Source: Vulcanimicrobiota bacterium
Lineage (GTDB): Bacteria; Vulcanimicrobiota; Vulcanimicrobiia; Vulcanimicrobiales; Vulcanimicrobiaceae
DNA length: 64,000 bases
NCBI GenBank assembly: GCA_027459645.1
Contig: DAIDHQ010000022.1
Location: 1 to 64,000, forward strand
Direction: 5' to 3'
Part shown: positions 1 to 7,697 of the stretch, one piece after another
Layout: the number at the start of each line of letters is the position of its first letter
Position numbering within the stretch: position 1 is the stretch's first letter
Translations under genes and position numbers: made by a program
Notes under the pieces: model-generated
Seen by the model: the letters and a program-made list of their open reading frames with translations, nothing else
What the model was told of the DNA's origin: nothing
The model's database searches: none

Positions 1-90
1 ATGCGAAACGCATCCGGCGCCCGAGTGACACCGAGCCTGATACCGCCCTACGATATCACCCGGGATGAGCCGCCCGCAAGGCGCGGCGCC

Positions 91-157
91 TGGCGCGTGC
101 GGGAATCGAACCCGCGGCACCGTAGGGTATCAGGTGTCGACACCATCGAGACGCCCC
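91..157 (-). other. tRNA/tmRNA-like structured element
   Basis: On the minus strand a perfect T-arm is present (stem GCGGG/CCCGC around loop TTCGATT, plus-strand 99-115). It is followed by ACGCGCC plus discriminator A, which pairs with GGGGCGT at 151-157 with one G-G mismatch at pair 3-70. The 5' part contains GGTGTCGACA, one base from the GGTTTCGACA signature at tmRNA 5' ends. The span is only 67 nt, no canonical anticodon arm can be drawn (CACC/GGTG closes an 11-nt loop), and no tag reading frame fits inside. It may be a degenerate or minimal tRNA-like domain, a tmRNA remnant, or a tRNA mimic. The loop sequence (plus 121-134) is the reverse complement of plus 36-52 apart from a 3-nt bulge. 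No CCA is encoded. Confidence 0.4.
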
Positions 158-181
158 AGGCACAGGTACGATCACGCACTC

Positions 182-1441
182 ATGCTCGACAACAATACGC
201 AGAATCTCGCAAGCGACGTCTTCGAAAACTACAAACGCTATCTGAATCCGCCGCTCGCGCGCGTGATGAAGCTCTCGGGTTCGCCCGTCGAAGTGCGCGC
301 GCAGGGCACGACGATTTGGGATCAGCACGGCAAAGCGTATCTCGATTTCGCAGGCGGCTACGGCGTCTTCACGCTCGGGCATTCGCATCCGCGCGTGATC
401 GCGGCGGTGCGCGAGCAGATGGAGTCGATGTCGCTTTCGGGTAAGACGATGTTCAACGTCGTGCTCGGCCGCGCGGCAAAGCGTTTGGCGGAACTCTCGC
501 CCGGCGATCTACGGTATTCGTTCTGGTGCAACAGCGGAACCGAGGCGGTGGAAGGCGCGATCAAACTCGCGCGTGCTGCGACGGGACGCGCCAAAGTCGT
601 CGCGACGTTGAACGCGTATCACGGAAAAACCATCGGCGCGCTTTCGATCAGCGGGCGCGAAACGTTTCAAACGCCGTTCCGTCCGTTGCTCGGGGACGTC
701 GAACACATCGGCTACGGCGACGCGAGCGGATTGGACGACGTGCTGCGCGATGCCGCGGCGTTCGTCGTCGAACCGGTGCAAGGCGAAGGCGGCGTCAACG
801 TTCCGGCCGCCGGATATTTGCGCGAGGTGCGCGAGGCGTGCGATCGCACGGGGGCGCTCTTCATCGCCGATGAAGTGCAGACGGGGCTCGGGCGTTGCGG
901 ATTCCTGTTCGGATGCGATCGCGACGGTGTCGTCCCCGACGTCATGACGCTCGCCAAAGGGCTCTCCGGCGGCATCATTCCCGTCGGCGCGTTTATCGCG
1001 CGTCCGGACGTATGGAATCGTGCGTATGCGAAGCAGCCGCTCGTACACACGTCGACCTTCGGCGGCAGCGAAATCGCCTGCGCCGCCGCGCTTGCGGCCA
1101 TGGACGTGCTCGAAAGCGACGGCCTCGTCCAGAACGCGAGCGATCGCGGACGGCAATTGCTTGAGGGGTGCGAAGCGCTCGCGGCGCAGTTCCCGCACGT
1201 CATCCGCGAGGTGCGCGGGGTCGGTTTGCTCGTCGGCGTCGAGCTCACGAGCGAAGGGTACGGCGGGTGGATCATCCCCGAAATGCTCAAGGCCGGCGTG
1301 ACGGCGGCCTGGACGCTTAACCAGCAGCGCGTCATTCGCTTGGAGCCGCCGCTGGTCGTCACCCGGGAAGAAGTCGAGACCGCGCTCGCGGCCTTGCGAG
1401 CAGGGGTAGCAACCGCTGCTGAGAAGCTAGGGCGTTTGTAA
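182..1441 (+). CDS. Class III (omega) aminotransferase, PLP-dependent
   Basis: A 419-residue fold-type I PLP enzyme of the acetylornithine/putrescine aminotransferase group. Visible hallmarks are CNSGTEAVEGAIKLAR for phosphate binding, the AFVVEPVQGEGG strand, ADEVQTGLGR, and the Schiff-base lysine in TLAKGLSGG (K259). The frame is open upstream to 65, but those codons are the antisense of the tRNA-like element and give a typical spurious GNRTRG peptide, so ATG 182 is chosen. It leads a cluster with an SRPBCC protein and an acyl-ACP-reductase-like enzyme that should make an aldehyde. Transamination of that aldehyde is therefore a possible job (inference). The amino donor and substrate cannot be read from the sequence. 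Confidence 0.9.
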   Translation: MLDNNTQNLASDVFENYKRYLNPPLARVMKLSGSPVEVRAQGTTIWDQHGKAYLDFAGGYGVFTLGHSHPRVIAAVREQMESMSLSGKTMFNVVLGRAAKRLAELSPGDLRYSFWCNSGTEAVEGAIKLARAATGRAKVVATLNAYHGKTIGALSISGRETFQTPFRPLLGDVEHIGYGDASGLDDVLRDAAAFVVEPVQGEGGVNVPAAGYLREVREACDRTGALFIADEVQTGLGRCGFLFGCDRDGVVPDVMTLAKGLSGGIIPVGAFIARPDVWNRAYAKQPLVHTSTFGGSEIACAAALAAMDVLESDGLVQNASDRGRQLLEGCEALAAQFPHVIREVRGVGLLVGVELTSEGYGGWIIPEMLKAGVTAAWTLNQQRVIRLEPPLVVTREEVETALAALRAGVATAAEKLGRL

Positions 1442-1448
1442 ATTTATC

Positions 1449-1886
1449 ATGCCCTATGTCGAGACCAGCATCGCGATCGCGGCGCCAGCGCGCGCCGTTT
1501 ACGAGCTCGCCAAAGATCAAGAGCGGTTCCCGCAGTTCATGCCGGACGTGGAAAGCGTCAAGGTGCTCGAACGGCACGCCGACCATTGGATCACGCGTTG
1601 GAAGACGCTGGTCGAGGACGCGCCGATCGAGTGGACGGAAGAAGACCGCTTTAACGACGCGGAGCTGCGCATCGATTACAAACTGCTCGAAGGCGATCTC
1701 GATACGTTCGAAGGCGCGTGGACCTTCGACGAGCGCGACGGCGTCACGCACGTAGTTCTGGGCGTAGAGTACGATTTCGGCGTTCCGACGCTCGCCGAGT
1801 TGATCGGCCCAACGCTCGAGAAGAAGGTCAAGGAGAACAGCGAGATGATGCTCGCGGCGCTCAAAGCGGAGGCGGAAAAACCGTGA
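1449..1886 (+). CDS. SRPBCC / START-like (COQ10-polyketide cyclase type) protein
   Basis: A 145-residue protein with the one-domain helix-grip pattern of the polyketide cyclase/COQ10 START family. It opens with the typical VETSIAIAAPARAVYELAKD strand-helix and the FPQFMPDVESVKVLER segment, and ends with a long amphipathic C-terminal helix. Members bind hydrophobic ligands such as quinones or lipids, and some have lyase or cyclase activity. The start lies 7 nt after the aminotransferase stop, and its stop overlaps the GTG of the next gene (GTGA), so it is translationally coupled to the acyl-ACP-reductase-like gene. A lipid or aldehyde ligand is plausible from context but not shown. Confidence 0.8.
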   Translation: MPYVETSIAIAAPARAVYELAKDQERFPQFMPDVESVKVLERHADHWITRWKTLVEDAPIEWTEEDRFNDAELRIDYKLLEGDLDTFEGAWTFDERDGVTHVVLGVEYDFGVPTLAELIGPTLEKKVKENSEMMLAALKAEAEKP

Positions 1887-3046
1887 CCAAATCGCTCCCC
1901 AAATTCTGCTTCGTCATCCATCCGCTCTCGCTTGACGACGTTGCGCGTTACGAACCGGGCGCGGCCGGTAAGGGAGCACCGATCATCCGCAAAATCATGG
2001 AGTGGATGCCTTCGTACGCCGCCGTCCATGTCACGGGAATTCGAACCCCTGACGGGCGCGAAGCCGAAGGGTGGTTCGTGGCGGCCCCGTTGCTGCCCGA
2101 CCAAATGATGGAATTTCCGCGCGAAGAGGTCTATAAGCGTATCGTTCGCGCGATCGAAATCGGCGCGGAACTCGGCGCGCAGGTCGCGGGGCTGGGAGCG
2201 TTCACCGGCGTCGTGGGCGACGGCGGCGTTACGATTGCGGAACGCTCGCCGATTCCCGTAACGACGGGAAACTCACTCACGATTGCCGCCGGCATTCAAA
2301 GTCTCTTTCGGGGCGCGCGCGAGATGGAGATCGATACCACGCAGGCCACGGCCGTGGTGGCCGGCGCGACCGGTTCGATCGGCGGCGCGTGCGTGCGACT
2401 CGTTGCGCCGAAGGTTCGCAAGGTCATCCTCGTTGCGCGCAATCAGACGCGCTTGGCAAAATACCACGAGTCGATCGCCGGGCAATTGCCCTGCGAATCG
2501 TCCTACACCACGGATATCTCGGCCGCCGTGCGGCAAGCGCAATTGATTCTTACCGCGACCTCGTCCACGCAAGACGTCATCGAACCCGAAGATTTGCAGA
2601 CCGGCGCGGTCGTGTGCGAACTCTCGCTTCCGCACGACGTCAGCCGCCGCGTTGCGCTCGAGCGTCCGGACGTGCTGGTGACCGAAGGTGGGAACATGCT
2701 CGTTCCGGGAAATCCGCGGTTCGAGCGCATTCGCGAGCCGGGGACCGAATTCGATTTGAATCTGCCGCCGCGAACGGCGCTCGCGTGCATGAGCGAAACG
2801 ATGGTGCTCGCGCTCGAACGGCGCTTCGAGCCGTACACCCTCGGTCGCGGCATCGACATCAACAAAGTGATCGAAATCGAACGCATGGCGACGGAATGCG
2901 GCTTCACGCTGGCGGACATGCGCGCGTTCGACGCGGCCATTACGCCCGAAAAAATCCGGGCGACGCGCGAAGCCGCGCGGCTTCGAGGTGGCTCCGCTCT
3001 ATCACCGGTAACGGCACAACGTGCAATGGGTGCGCCTTCCACATGA
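1883..3046 (+). CDS. Acyl-ACP reductase (AAR)-like dehydrogenase
   Basis: A 387-residue protein resembling cyanobacterial long-chain acyl-ACP reductase (aldehyde-forming) along its whole length. It has an N-terminal FVIHPLSLDDVARYE segment, then GLGAFTGVV and TTGNSLTIAAG, and an NADPH-binding Rossmann stretch ATAVVAGATGSIGGACVRL followed by ARNQTRL. The segment LACMSETMVLALE matches the AAR region holding the acyl-enzyme cysteine (here C302). Cyanobacterial AAR reduces fatty acyl-ACP to a fatty aldehyde. No aldehyde-deformylating oxygenase is visible, so the aldehyde would have another fate. GTG 1883 overlaps the upstream stop, and ATG 3043 of the next gene overlaps this stop (ATGA). Such genes are often annotated loosely as shikimate/quinate dehydrogenase. 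Confidence 0.75.
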   Translation: MTKSLPKFCFVIHPLSLDDVARYEPGAAGKGAPIIRKIMEWMPSYAAVHVTGIRTPDGREAEGWFVAAPLLPDQMMEFPREEVYKRIVRAIEIGAELGAQVAGLGAFTGVVGDGGVTIAERSPIPVTTGNSLTIAAGIQSLFRGAREMEIDTTQATAVVAGATGSIGGACVRLVAPKVRKVILVARNQTRLAKYHESIAGQLPCESSYTTDISAAVRQAQLILTATSSTQDVIEPEDLQTGAVVCELSLPHDVSRRVALERPDVLVTEGGNMLVPGNPRFERIREPGTEFDLNLPPRTALACMSETMVLALERRFEPYTLGRGIDINKVIEIERMATECGFTLADMRAFDAAITPEKIRATREAARLRGGSALSPVTAQRAMGAPST

Positions 3047-3948
3047 AACACATCGTCAGCGTTTCGCTCGGCTCGTCAACGCGCGATCACCGCGCTCGGG
3101 TGAGCTTGATGGGCGAGGAGTTCGAGATCTCGCGCGAGGGCGTCGACGGCAAGCTTGATGCCGCGATCGCGCGCGTGCAAGAACTCGACGGCAAGGTCGA
3201 CGCGATCGGCCTGGGCGGCATCGACGTCTATCTCTACGCGGGTTCGAAGCGGTACGCGTTGCGGGACGGACTGCGGCTGCTCAACGCTGCGAAGATCACG
3301 CCGGTCGTCGACGGGAGCGGCTTGAAGAACACTCTCGAGCGTAAAGCCGTACAGTTCTTGCAGGACGAGCTGCATGTGAATCTGCGCGGCAAGAAGGTCT
3401 TAATGGTGAGTGCGCTCGACCGTTTCGGCATGGCGCAGGCACTCGTCGATGCGGGTGCCGACGTGCTCTTCGGCGATTTTATCTTCGCCCTCGACAAAGA
3501 TATCGCCGTGCGCGATCTCAAGACGTTTGAAGAGATGGCGGAAAAGTATCTGCCCGACGCGTGTAAGCTGCCGTTTCAATTCTTCTATCCCACCGGAAAG
3601 AAACAAGAGAAGCCGCCCGAACCCAAATATCCGCAATATTATCAAGAAGCCGATGTGATCGCCGGCGATTTCCACTTCATGCGCCAGTTCATGCCCGACC
3701 GTCTCGACGGCAAAATCGTGCTGACGAACACCGTCACGGAAGCCAACATCGAAGAATTGCGCGTTCGAGGCGTGAAACTGCTCGTCACGACGACGCCGGA
3801 TTTTGAAGGACGCTCGTTCGGCACGAACGTGATCGAGGCGGCGCTGCTGGCGCTCCTGCGCAAACGCTGGGAAGACGTGACCGCCGAAGATTACGAGCGC
3901 GTGCTACGGGAATTGAACCTGCGGCCGCGCGTCATCGAACTCGCTTGA
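3043..3948 (+). CDS. Quinate 5-dehydrogenase-like protein of unknown role
   Basis: A 301-residue soluble protein. It contains a Rossmann-like strand-turn-helix (GKKVLMVSALDRFGMAQALV) followed by alternating strands and helices. Database names for such proteins tend to be 'quinate 5-dehydrogenase', but no catalytic residues of that enzyme can be pointed to here. It overlaps the AAR-like gene by 4 nt and the APC permease by 4 nt, so the three are made together. The tight pairing with an AAR-like gene suggests an accessory or second step in the same pathway (inference). Function not recognised. Confidence 0.6.
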   Translation: MKHIVSVSLGSSTRDHRARVSLMGEEFEISREGVDGKLDAAIARVQELDGKVDAIGLGGIDVYLYAGSKRYALRDGLRLLNAAKITPVVDGSGLKNTLERKAVQFLQDELHVNLRGKKVLMVSALDRFGMAQALVDAGADVLFGDFIFALDKDIAVRDLKTFEEMAEKYLPDACKLPFQFFYPTGKKQEKPPEPKYPQYYQEADVIAGDFHFMRQFMPDRLDGKIVLTNTVTEANIEELRVRGVKLLVTTTPDFEGRSFGTNVIEAALLALLRKRWEDVTAEDYERVLRELNLRPRVIELA

Positions 3949-5294
3949 TTCGGGGCGTCGTCTCAGACACGCGCCTGCCGCGCGTCTTGCACTACTTCGA
4001 TATCTCGGTTCTTGCGTCGGCGTCGATGGGGCCGGCATATTCGCTCGCTTCGACGATGGGACCGATGGTCGCGGCCGCCGGAACCGGCGCACCGCTCGCG
4101 TTTTTGCTCTTGTCGTTCGTGATGCTGTGCATTGCGGTAGCATTCATGCATCTCTCGCGCGTCGCGCCCAATGCGGGTTCGTCGTATTCCTGGATCCGCA
4201 TGTCGTTCGGGAATCGCGTGGGTGCCTACGGCGCGTGGTTGTTGATCCTCTCGAACTTCTTTGCGACGATGGCCATCGCCGTGCCCGCGGGCATATACAC
4301 CCTCGCGCTGATCGCCCCCGCGCACGAAAACGATCCGCTTCTTTCGGCGGTCGTCGGCGCGGTCTGGATCGTCGGGAGCTCCGTGCTGCTCTACGTCGGC
4401 ATGCGGCCGACCGCACTCGTGACGTTTTTGGCGCTTGCATTCGAAATGGTGGTGCTGGTCGTCACGGCCGTCGTTGCGTGGTTGCATCCGCCGGCAATCG
4501 ATAGCGCACGCACGATCGCGTCGGTCCCGCTGCCAACGGCGCGCTTTGCGGGATTCGTGACGGCGATGACGCTCGCGGTCTGGATGAACGACGGATGGGA
4601 GGTCAGCGCCTCGGCGAGTGAAGAGGTCGACGACCGGCCGTCGGCATCCGGACGCGGCGGGATCGCCGGATTGATCGCGTCGACGGTGGTGCTGCTGCTC
4701 TGCATGATGGCCTACCAGCATTTGGGGACGCAGCGCGGCTTCGTCGAGAACCAGGCCGACGCGCTGGCGTACGTGGGCACCTTGCTCGGGTCGGGCGTGT
4801 GGCGGACCGCGATCGTCGTGACCGTGTTGCTCTCGACGCTCACCACGCTGTGGACCACGGTGCTCTACCTCTCGCGCTCGGTCTTTGCGATGGGGCGAGA
4901 CGGATTGCTCCCCCGGCGTCTGGGCGCGCTGGACGAGCGAAGCGAACCGCTCGTCTCGCTGGCCGTCGTCACCGTCCTCGTCGTGATCTGCGAACTCGTG
5001 ACGGGCTTTTCGAAGAGCGCGGCCGATCAATTGACGCTCGTGCTCAACGCCAGTTCCGTATTTCTCGGTTTGCTTTTCGTGCTCACGGCCGGTGCGGCGA
5101 TCCGCCGTTTTGCTCGCGACCCTGCGGCCCGGCTGGGAGCGGTGGTAGTGCCGCTACTTGGCGCGCTCGCGCTGCTTGCGGTGATTGTGGCGACGATCGC
5201 GCTCGAAGACCGCCGGCTGCAGCTGTACGCTTGGGGCGGTATCGCCCTGGGTATACCGTTTGCGCTCTGGCGTGGCCGCGCCCGTCAAGGATAG
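3945..5294 (+). CDS. APC-superfamily amino acid/polyamine permease
   Basis: A 449-residue polytopic membrane protein with about 12 hydrophobic segments. It shows the APC-family N-terminal pattern: unwound helix 1 near ASASMGPAYSLASTMG, then the NAGSSYSWIRMSFGNRVGAYGAW stretch typical of amino acid permeases. TTG 3945 overlaps the preceding stop (TTGA); no better in-frame start exists close by. It closes the aminotransferase/AAR-like cluster and could import an amine or amino acid donor or product for that pathway. Substrate specificity cannot be deduced. Confidence 0.85.
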   Translation: MIRGVVSDTRLPRVLHYFDISVLASASMGPAYSLASTMGPMVAAAGTGAPLAFLLLSFVMLCIAVAFMHLSRVAPNAGSSYSWIRMSFGNRVGAYGAWLLILSNFFATMAIAVPAGIYTLALIAPAHENDPLLSAVVGAVWIVGSSVLLYVGMRPTALVTFLALAFEMVVLVVTAVVAWLHPPAIDSARTIASVPLPTARFAGFVTAMTLAVWMNDGWEVSASASEEVDDRPSASGRGGIAGLIASTVVLLLCMMAYQHLGTQRGFVENQADALAYVGTLLGSGVWRTAIVVTVLLSTLTTLWTTVLYLSRSVFAMGRDGLLPRRLGALDERSEPLVSLAVVTVLVVICELVTGFSKSAADQLTLVLNASSVFLGLLFVLTAGAAIRRFARDPAARLGAVVVPLLGALALLAVIVATIALEDRRLQLYAWGGIALGIPFALWRGRARQG

Positions 5295-5370
5295 AACCGG
5301 GGTTCGCGGCGGCCGCCGGGGAACGGGGCAGGGGAACGGTCCGAGTCCCCAAAACAAACCGCGCCAGCGT

Positions 5371-5393
5371 CCTTCCGCAAGCTCAGGAGGACG
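5371..5393 (+). repeat. Degenerate copy of 23-bp intergenic repeat
   Basis: CCTTCCGCAAGCTCAGGAGG plus ACG is a variant of the 23-bp element found at 26087-26109 and, inverted, at 32997-33019. It lies between the APC permease and greA. It supplies an AGGAGG that looks like a ribosome binding site but sits 32 nt before the likely greA start. Confidence 0.5.
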
Positions 5394-5422
5394 CGAAATT
5401 TATTACACGGGGTCCTAGGTAC

Positions 5423-5944
5423 TTGAACGAAAAAGAGATCGTCCTCACAGCAGAGGGCCTGGCTAAACTTCAAGACGAGCTGGACGAGCTCAAGACCGTC
5501 CATCGCAAGGAAGTCAACGATCGTATTCGCCAGGCGAAAGAGTACGGCGACCTCAGCGAAAACGCCGAGTACGAAGACGCCAAGCAAGAACAAGCCTTTA
5601 TCGAAGGCCGTATCCTCAAGCTCGAAGGGATGATTCGCAACTCGCGTATCATCGACGAGTCGGAATATGCCGCCGACGAAGTACATCTGGGCGCGACCGT
5701 CAAGGTGAAAGACCTCAAGAACGGCGAGAGCTACGAATTCCACGTCGTAGGTTCCGCGGAAGCCGACCCAGCATCCAAGCGGATATCGAACGAATCGCCG
5801 CTCGGCCGCGCGATGATCGGGCACAAGAAGGGCGAGACCGTCGACGTTGCAACGCCGCGCGGCGTCGTAAAATACAAGATCGAAGCGATCAAGAACGGCA
5901 ACGGCGCCACGCCGGCGAAGAAAGCCACCAAGAAAGCTTCCTAA
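5423..5944 (+). CDS. greA: Transcription elongation factor GreA
   Basis: 173 residues. The N-terminal coiled coil carries the conserved GDLSENAEYEDAKQEQAFIEGRI segment whose acidic tip rescues backtracked RNA polymerase by stimulating transcript cleavage. The C-terminal FKBP-like domain (ATVKVKDL to GHKKGETVDV) contacts the polymerase. TTG 5423 gives the family N-terminus LNEKEIVLTAEGLAKL. The AGGAGG at 5385-5390 is part of a repeat and is too far upstream unless a rare ATT at 5402 is used. The lysine-rich C-terminal tail (KKATKKAS) is an extension beyond the usual end. lysS follows 13 nt later, an arrangement common in bacteria. Confidence 0.93.
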   Translation: MNEKEIVLTAEGLAKLQDELDELKTVHRKEVNDRIRQAKEYGDLSENAEYEDAKQEQAFIEGRILKLEGMIRNSRIIDESEYAADEVHLGATVKVKDLKNGESYEFHVVGSAEADPASKRISNESPLGRAMIGHKKGETVDVATPRGVVKYKIEAIKNGNGATPAKKATKKAS

Positions 5945-5957
5945 CGAGAGGTCCGAT

Positions 5958-7457
5958 TTGGACGAAGAGTTCGGCAAAAGCGAAGCAGCACTCGTAGCGG
6001 CCAGACGGGAATCTCTGGCCGCTTTACGTTCGCGGGGCCGCGACCCGTTCGCGCAGACGCGCTTTTCCGTCGACGCAACTGCGGCGGAATTAAACGCGCG
6101 CTACGGCTTTTTGGAAATCGGCCAGCATGCGGAGACGGAGAATTGGAACGTCGCCGGTCGGGTGATGTCGATTCGCACCGCCGGCAAAACGATGTTCGTC
6201 GATCTTCACGACCGTACGGGGCGGCTACAGCTCTACGTTCGCAAAGATGAATTGGGCGAAACGTTCGCCGATTGGGAAGATCTGGATCGCGGCGACGTCG
6301 TCGGCGTGAGCGGTTTCATGTTTCGCTCGAAAAAAGGCGACCTCACGCTACACGTGAAGTCGTTCGCCGTTCTTTCGAAGTCGCTGATGCCGTTGCCCGA
6401 CAAATGGCACGGCTTGCAAGACGTCGAGAAACGCTACCGCCAGCGCTACGTCGATTTGATCGTCAACGCCGGCGTTCGCGACACGATGATCCTGCGCAGC
6501 AAGATCGTTTCGGAAATGCGCCGCTTCATCGACGCGCAGGGTTTTTACGAGTGCGAGACGCCGACGCTCCTGCACGTGGCCGGAGGCGCTTCCGCTCGTC
6601 CGTTCCTTACCAGCGTCAACGCGCTTTCCGGCGAGGAGATGCAACTGCGCATCGCGACGGAACTGAACTTAAAGCGTTTGATCGTCGGCGGCTTGGAACG
6701 GGTATACGAGATCGGGCGCATATTCCGTAACGAAGGCATCGATACCACGCACAATCCCGAATTCACGATGCTCGAACTCTATGCCGCGTACTGGGACGTA
6801 CACGACATGATGGATTTCAACGAAGCGCTGATCAACGATCTGGTGCAGGTCGTTACGGGCGGCGCGGAAGAGTTACTGGTCGGCGAGCAGACGATCTCGT
6901 TTGCGCGTCCGTTCAGGCGGGTGGCGTATCTCGATGCGATGCGCGACGGTTCCGGCGGCAAATACACGCGCGAACAATTGCTCGATCCGAGCGGCGCCGC
7001 GAAGATCGTCGAAGAGCTCGGGTTGCCGAAATCGCCGACGCACGGGCACGCGCTCGACAAGATCTTCGAACGCCTGGTCGAGCCCGCGCTCGTTCAACCG
7101 ACGTTTGTCACCGATTACCCGGTGATCATCTCGCCGCTCGCCAAGCGCAAAGCGGGCGATCCCGAACTGGTCGACCGCTACGAACTCTTCTGCAATCGCA
7201 TGGAGATTTCAAACGCATTCACCGAGCTGAACGATCCCGACGATCAGCGCGGGCGCTTCGAAGCGCAGGCACGCGAACGCGCCGCCGGCGACGAAGAGGT
7301 GCCGCAGCCGGATTGGGATTTCGTTCGAGCGCTCGAATATGGGATGCCGCCGACGGCCGGAATCGGCATCGGCGTCGACCGGCTCGTCATGCTGCTGACC
7401 AACAACGTCTCGATCCGCGACGTATTGCTCTTTCCGCTGCAGCGTCAGCACGGGTAA
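5958..7457 (+). CDS. lysS: Lysyl-tRNA synthetase, class II
   Basis: 499 residues, the usual length of class II LysRS. An N-terminal OB-fold anticodon-binding domain spans about 60-150 (VAGRVMSIRTAGKTMFVDL). The catalytic domain follows with motif 1 around residues 170-210, motif 2 near FRNEGIDTTHNPEFTMLE, and motif 3 GIGIGVDRLVMLLT near the end. It charges tRNA-Lys. TTG 5958 lies 7 nt after GAGAGG. It follows greA and precedes a tiny cysteine-rich gene by 7 nt, so the three may share a transcript. Confidence 0.96.
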   Translation: MDEEFGKSEAALVAARRESLAALRSRGRDPFAQTRFSVDATAAELNARYGFLEIGQHAETENWNVAGRVMSIRTAGKTMFVDLHDRTGRLQLYVRKDELGETFADWEDLDRGDVVGVSGFMFRSKKGDLTLHVKSFAVLSKSLMPLPDKWHGLQDVEKRYRQRYVDLIVNAGVRDTMILRSKIVSEMRRFIDAQGFYECETPTLLHVAGGASARPFLTSVNALSGEEMQLRIATELNLKRLIVGGLERVYEIGRIFRNEGIDTTHNPEFTMLELYAAYWDVHDMMDFNEALINDLVQVVTGGAEELLVGEQTISFARPFRRVAYLDAMRDGSGGKYTREQLLDPSGAAKIVEELGLPKSPTHGHALDKIFERLVEPALVQPTFVTDYPVIISPLAKRKAGDPELVDRYELFCNRMEISNAFTELNDPDDQRGRFEAQARERAAGDEEVPQPDWDFVRALEYGMPPTAGIGIGVDRLVMLLTNNVSIRDVLLFPLQRQHG

Positions 7458-7464
7458 GGAGACG

Positions 7465-7620
7465 ATGGACGGCCAGAAGTGCGCGCACGACCCCTGCACC
7501 TGCTACGTCGACCTCGGCGAGTCGTACTGCTCGGATGTCTGCCGGCGCCGGAGCCTCGCACCGGATGCCACCGCACACGCTGCCTGCGGCTGCCGCCACG
7601 CGGAGTGCCTGAATAGCTAG
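7465..7620 (+). CDS. Small metallothionein-like Cys-rich protein (51 aa)
   Basis: A 51-codon gene after lysS, with AAGGAG just before the ATG. Eight cysteines lie at 6, 11, 13, 22, 26, 41, 43 and 48, with histidines at 8, 38 and 45. The pattern CxxxxCxC - YCSxxC - CxC - C resembles bacterial SmtA/BmtA-type metallothioneins, where YCS-x-x-C follows the first CxC and a second cluster ends the chain. Such proteins bind Zn, Cd or Cu through thiolate clusters in the cytoplasm. Only 7 nt separate it from lysS. No metal-sensing SmtB/ArsR gene is adjacent, so regulation is unclear. The family call rests on cysteine spacing alone. Confidence 0.7.
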   Translation: MDGQKCAHDPCTCYVDLGESYCSDVCRRRSLAPDATAHAACGCRHAECLNS

Positions 7621-7639
7621 CAGGCTATCAGAAGCCTGC
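7620..7639. terminator. Stem-loop after metallothionein-like gene
   Basis: GCAGGCT and AGCCTGC form a perfect 7-bp stem with a 6-nt loop directly at the stop codon of the Cys-rich gene. No T-run follows, so it is a weak terminator or an mRNA-end stabiliser rather than a classical intrinsic terminator. Confidence 0.35.
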
Positions 7640-7697
7640 AACCGATTATTGGTTGGCTGAGTTCTGGCTCGTATCCACTACCGAGCCAGGAGAGACC

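Noticed and set aside
91-157. Circularly permuted (two-piece) tmRNA
   Set aside because: The 5' acceptor strand precedes the T-arm on the minus strand, which is the normal, not the permuted, order, and there is no tag frame.
1-444. Open frames across the left edge coding for peptides such as GNRTRG / RVRESNPRHRR
   Set aside because: These are typical spurious translations of the antisense of a tRNA T-arm; the aminotransferase start at 182 explains the coding part.
1883-3046. Alkane biosynthesis (AAR plus deformylating oxygenase)
   Set aside because: No ferritin-like oxygenase gene is present in the window, so only the reductase half could be supported.
3963-5030. Long minus-strand frame (355 codons) inside the APC permease
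   Set aside because: High-GC shadow of the permease, rich in His/Arg/Asp with no family pattern; the same applies to 30785-31738 and 31596-33002 opposite secD/secF.
5385-5404. AGGAGG with ATT as the greA start
   Set aside because: The AGGAGG belongs to the 23-bp repeat; TTG 5423 gives the conserved GreA N-terminus. ATT remains a remote option.
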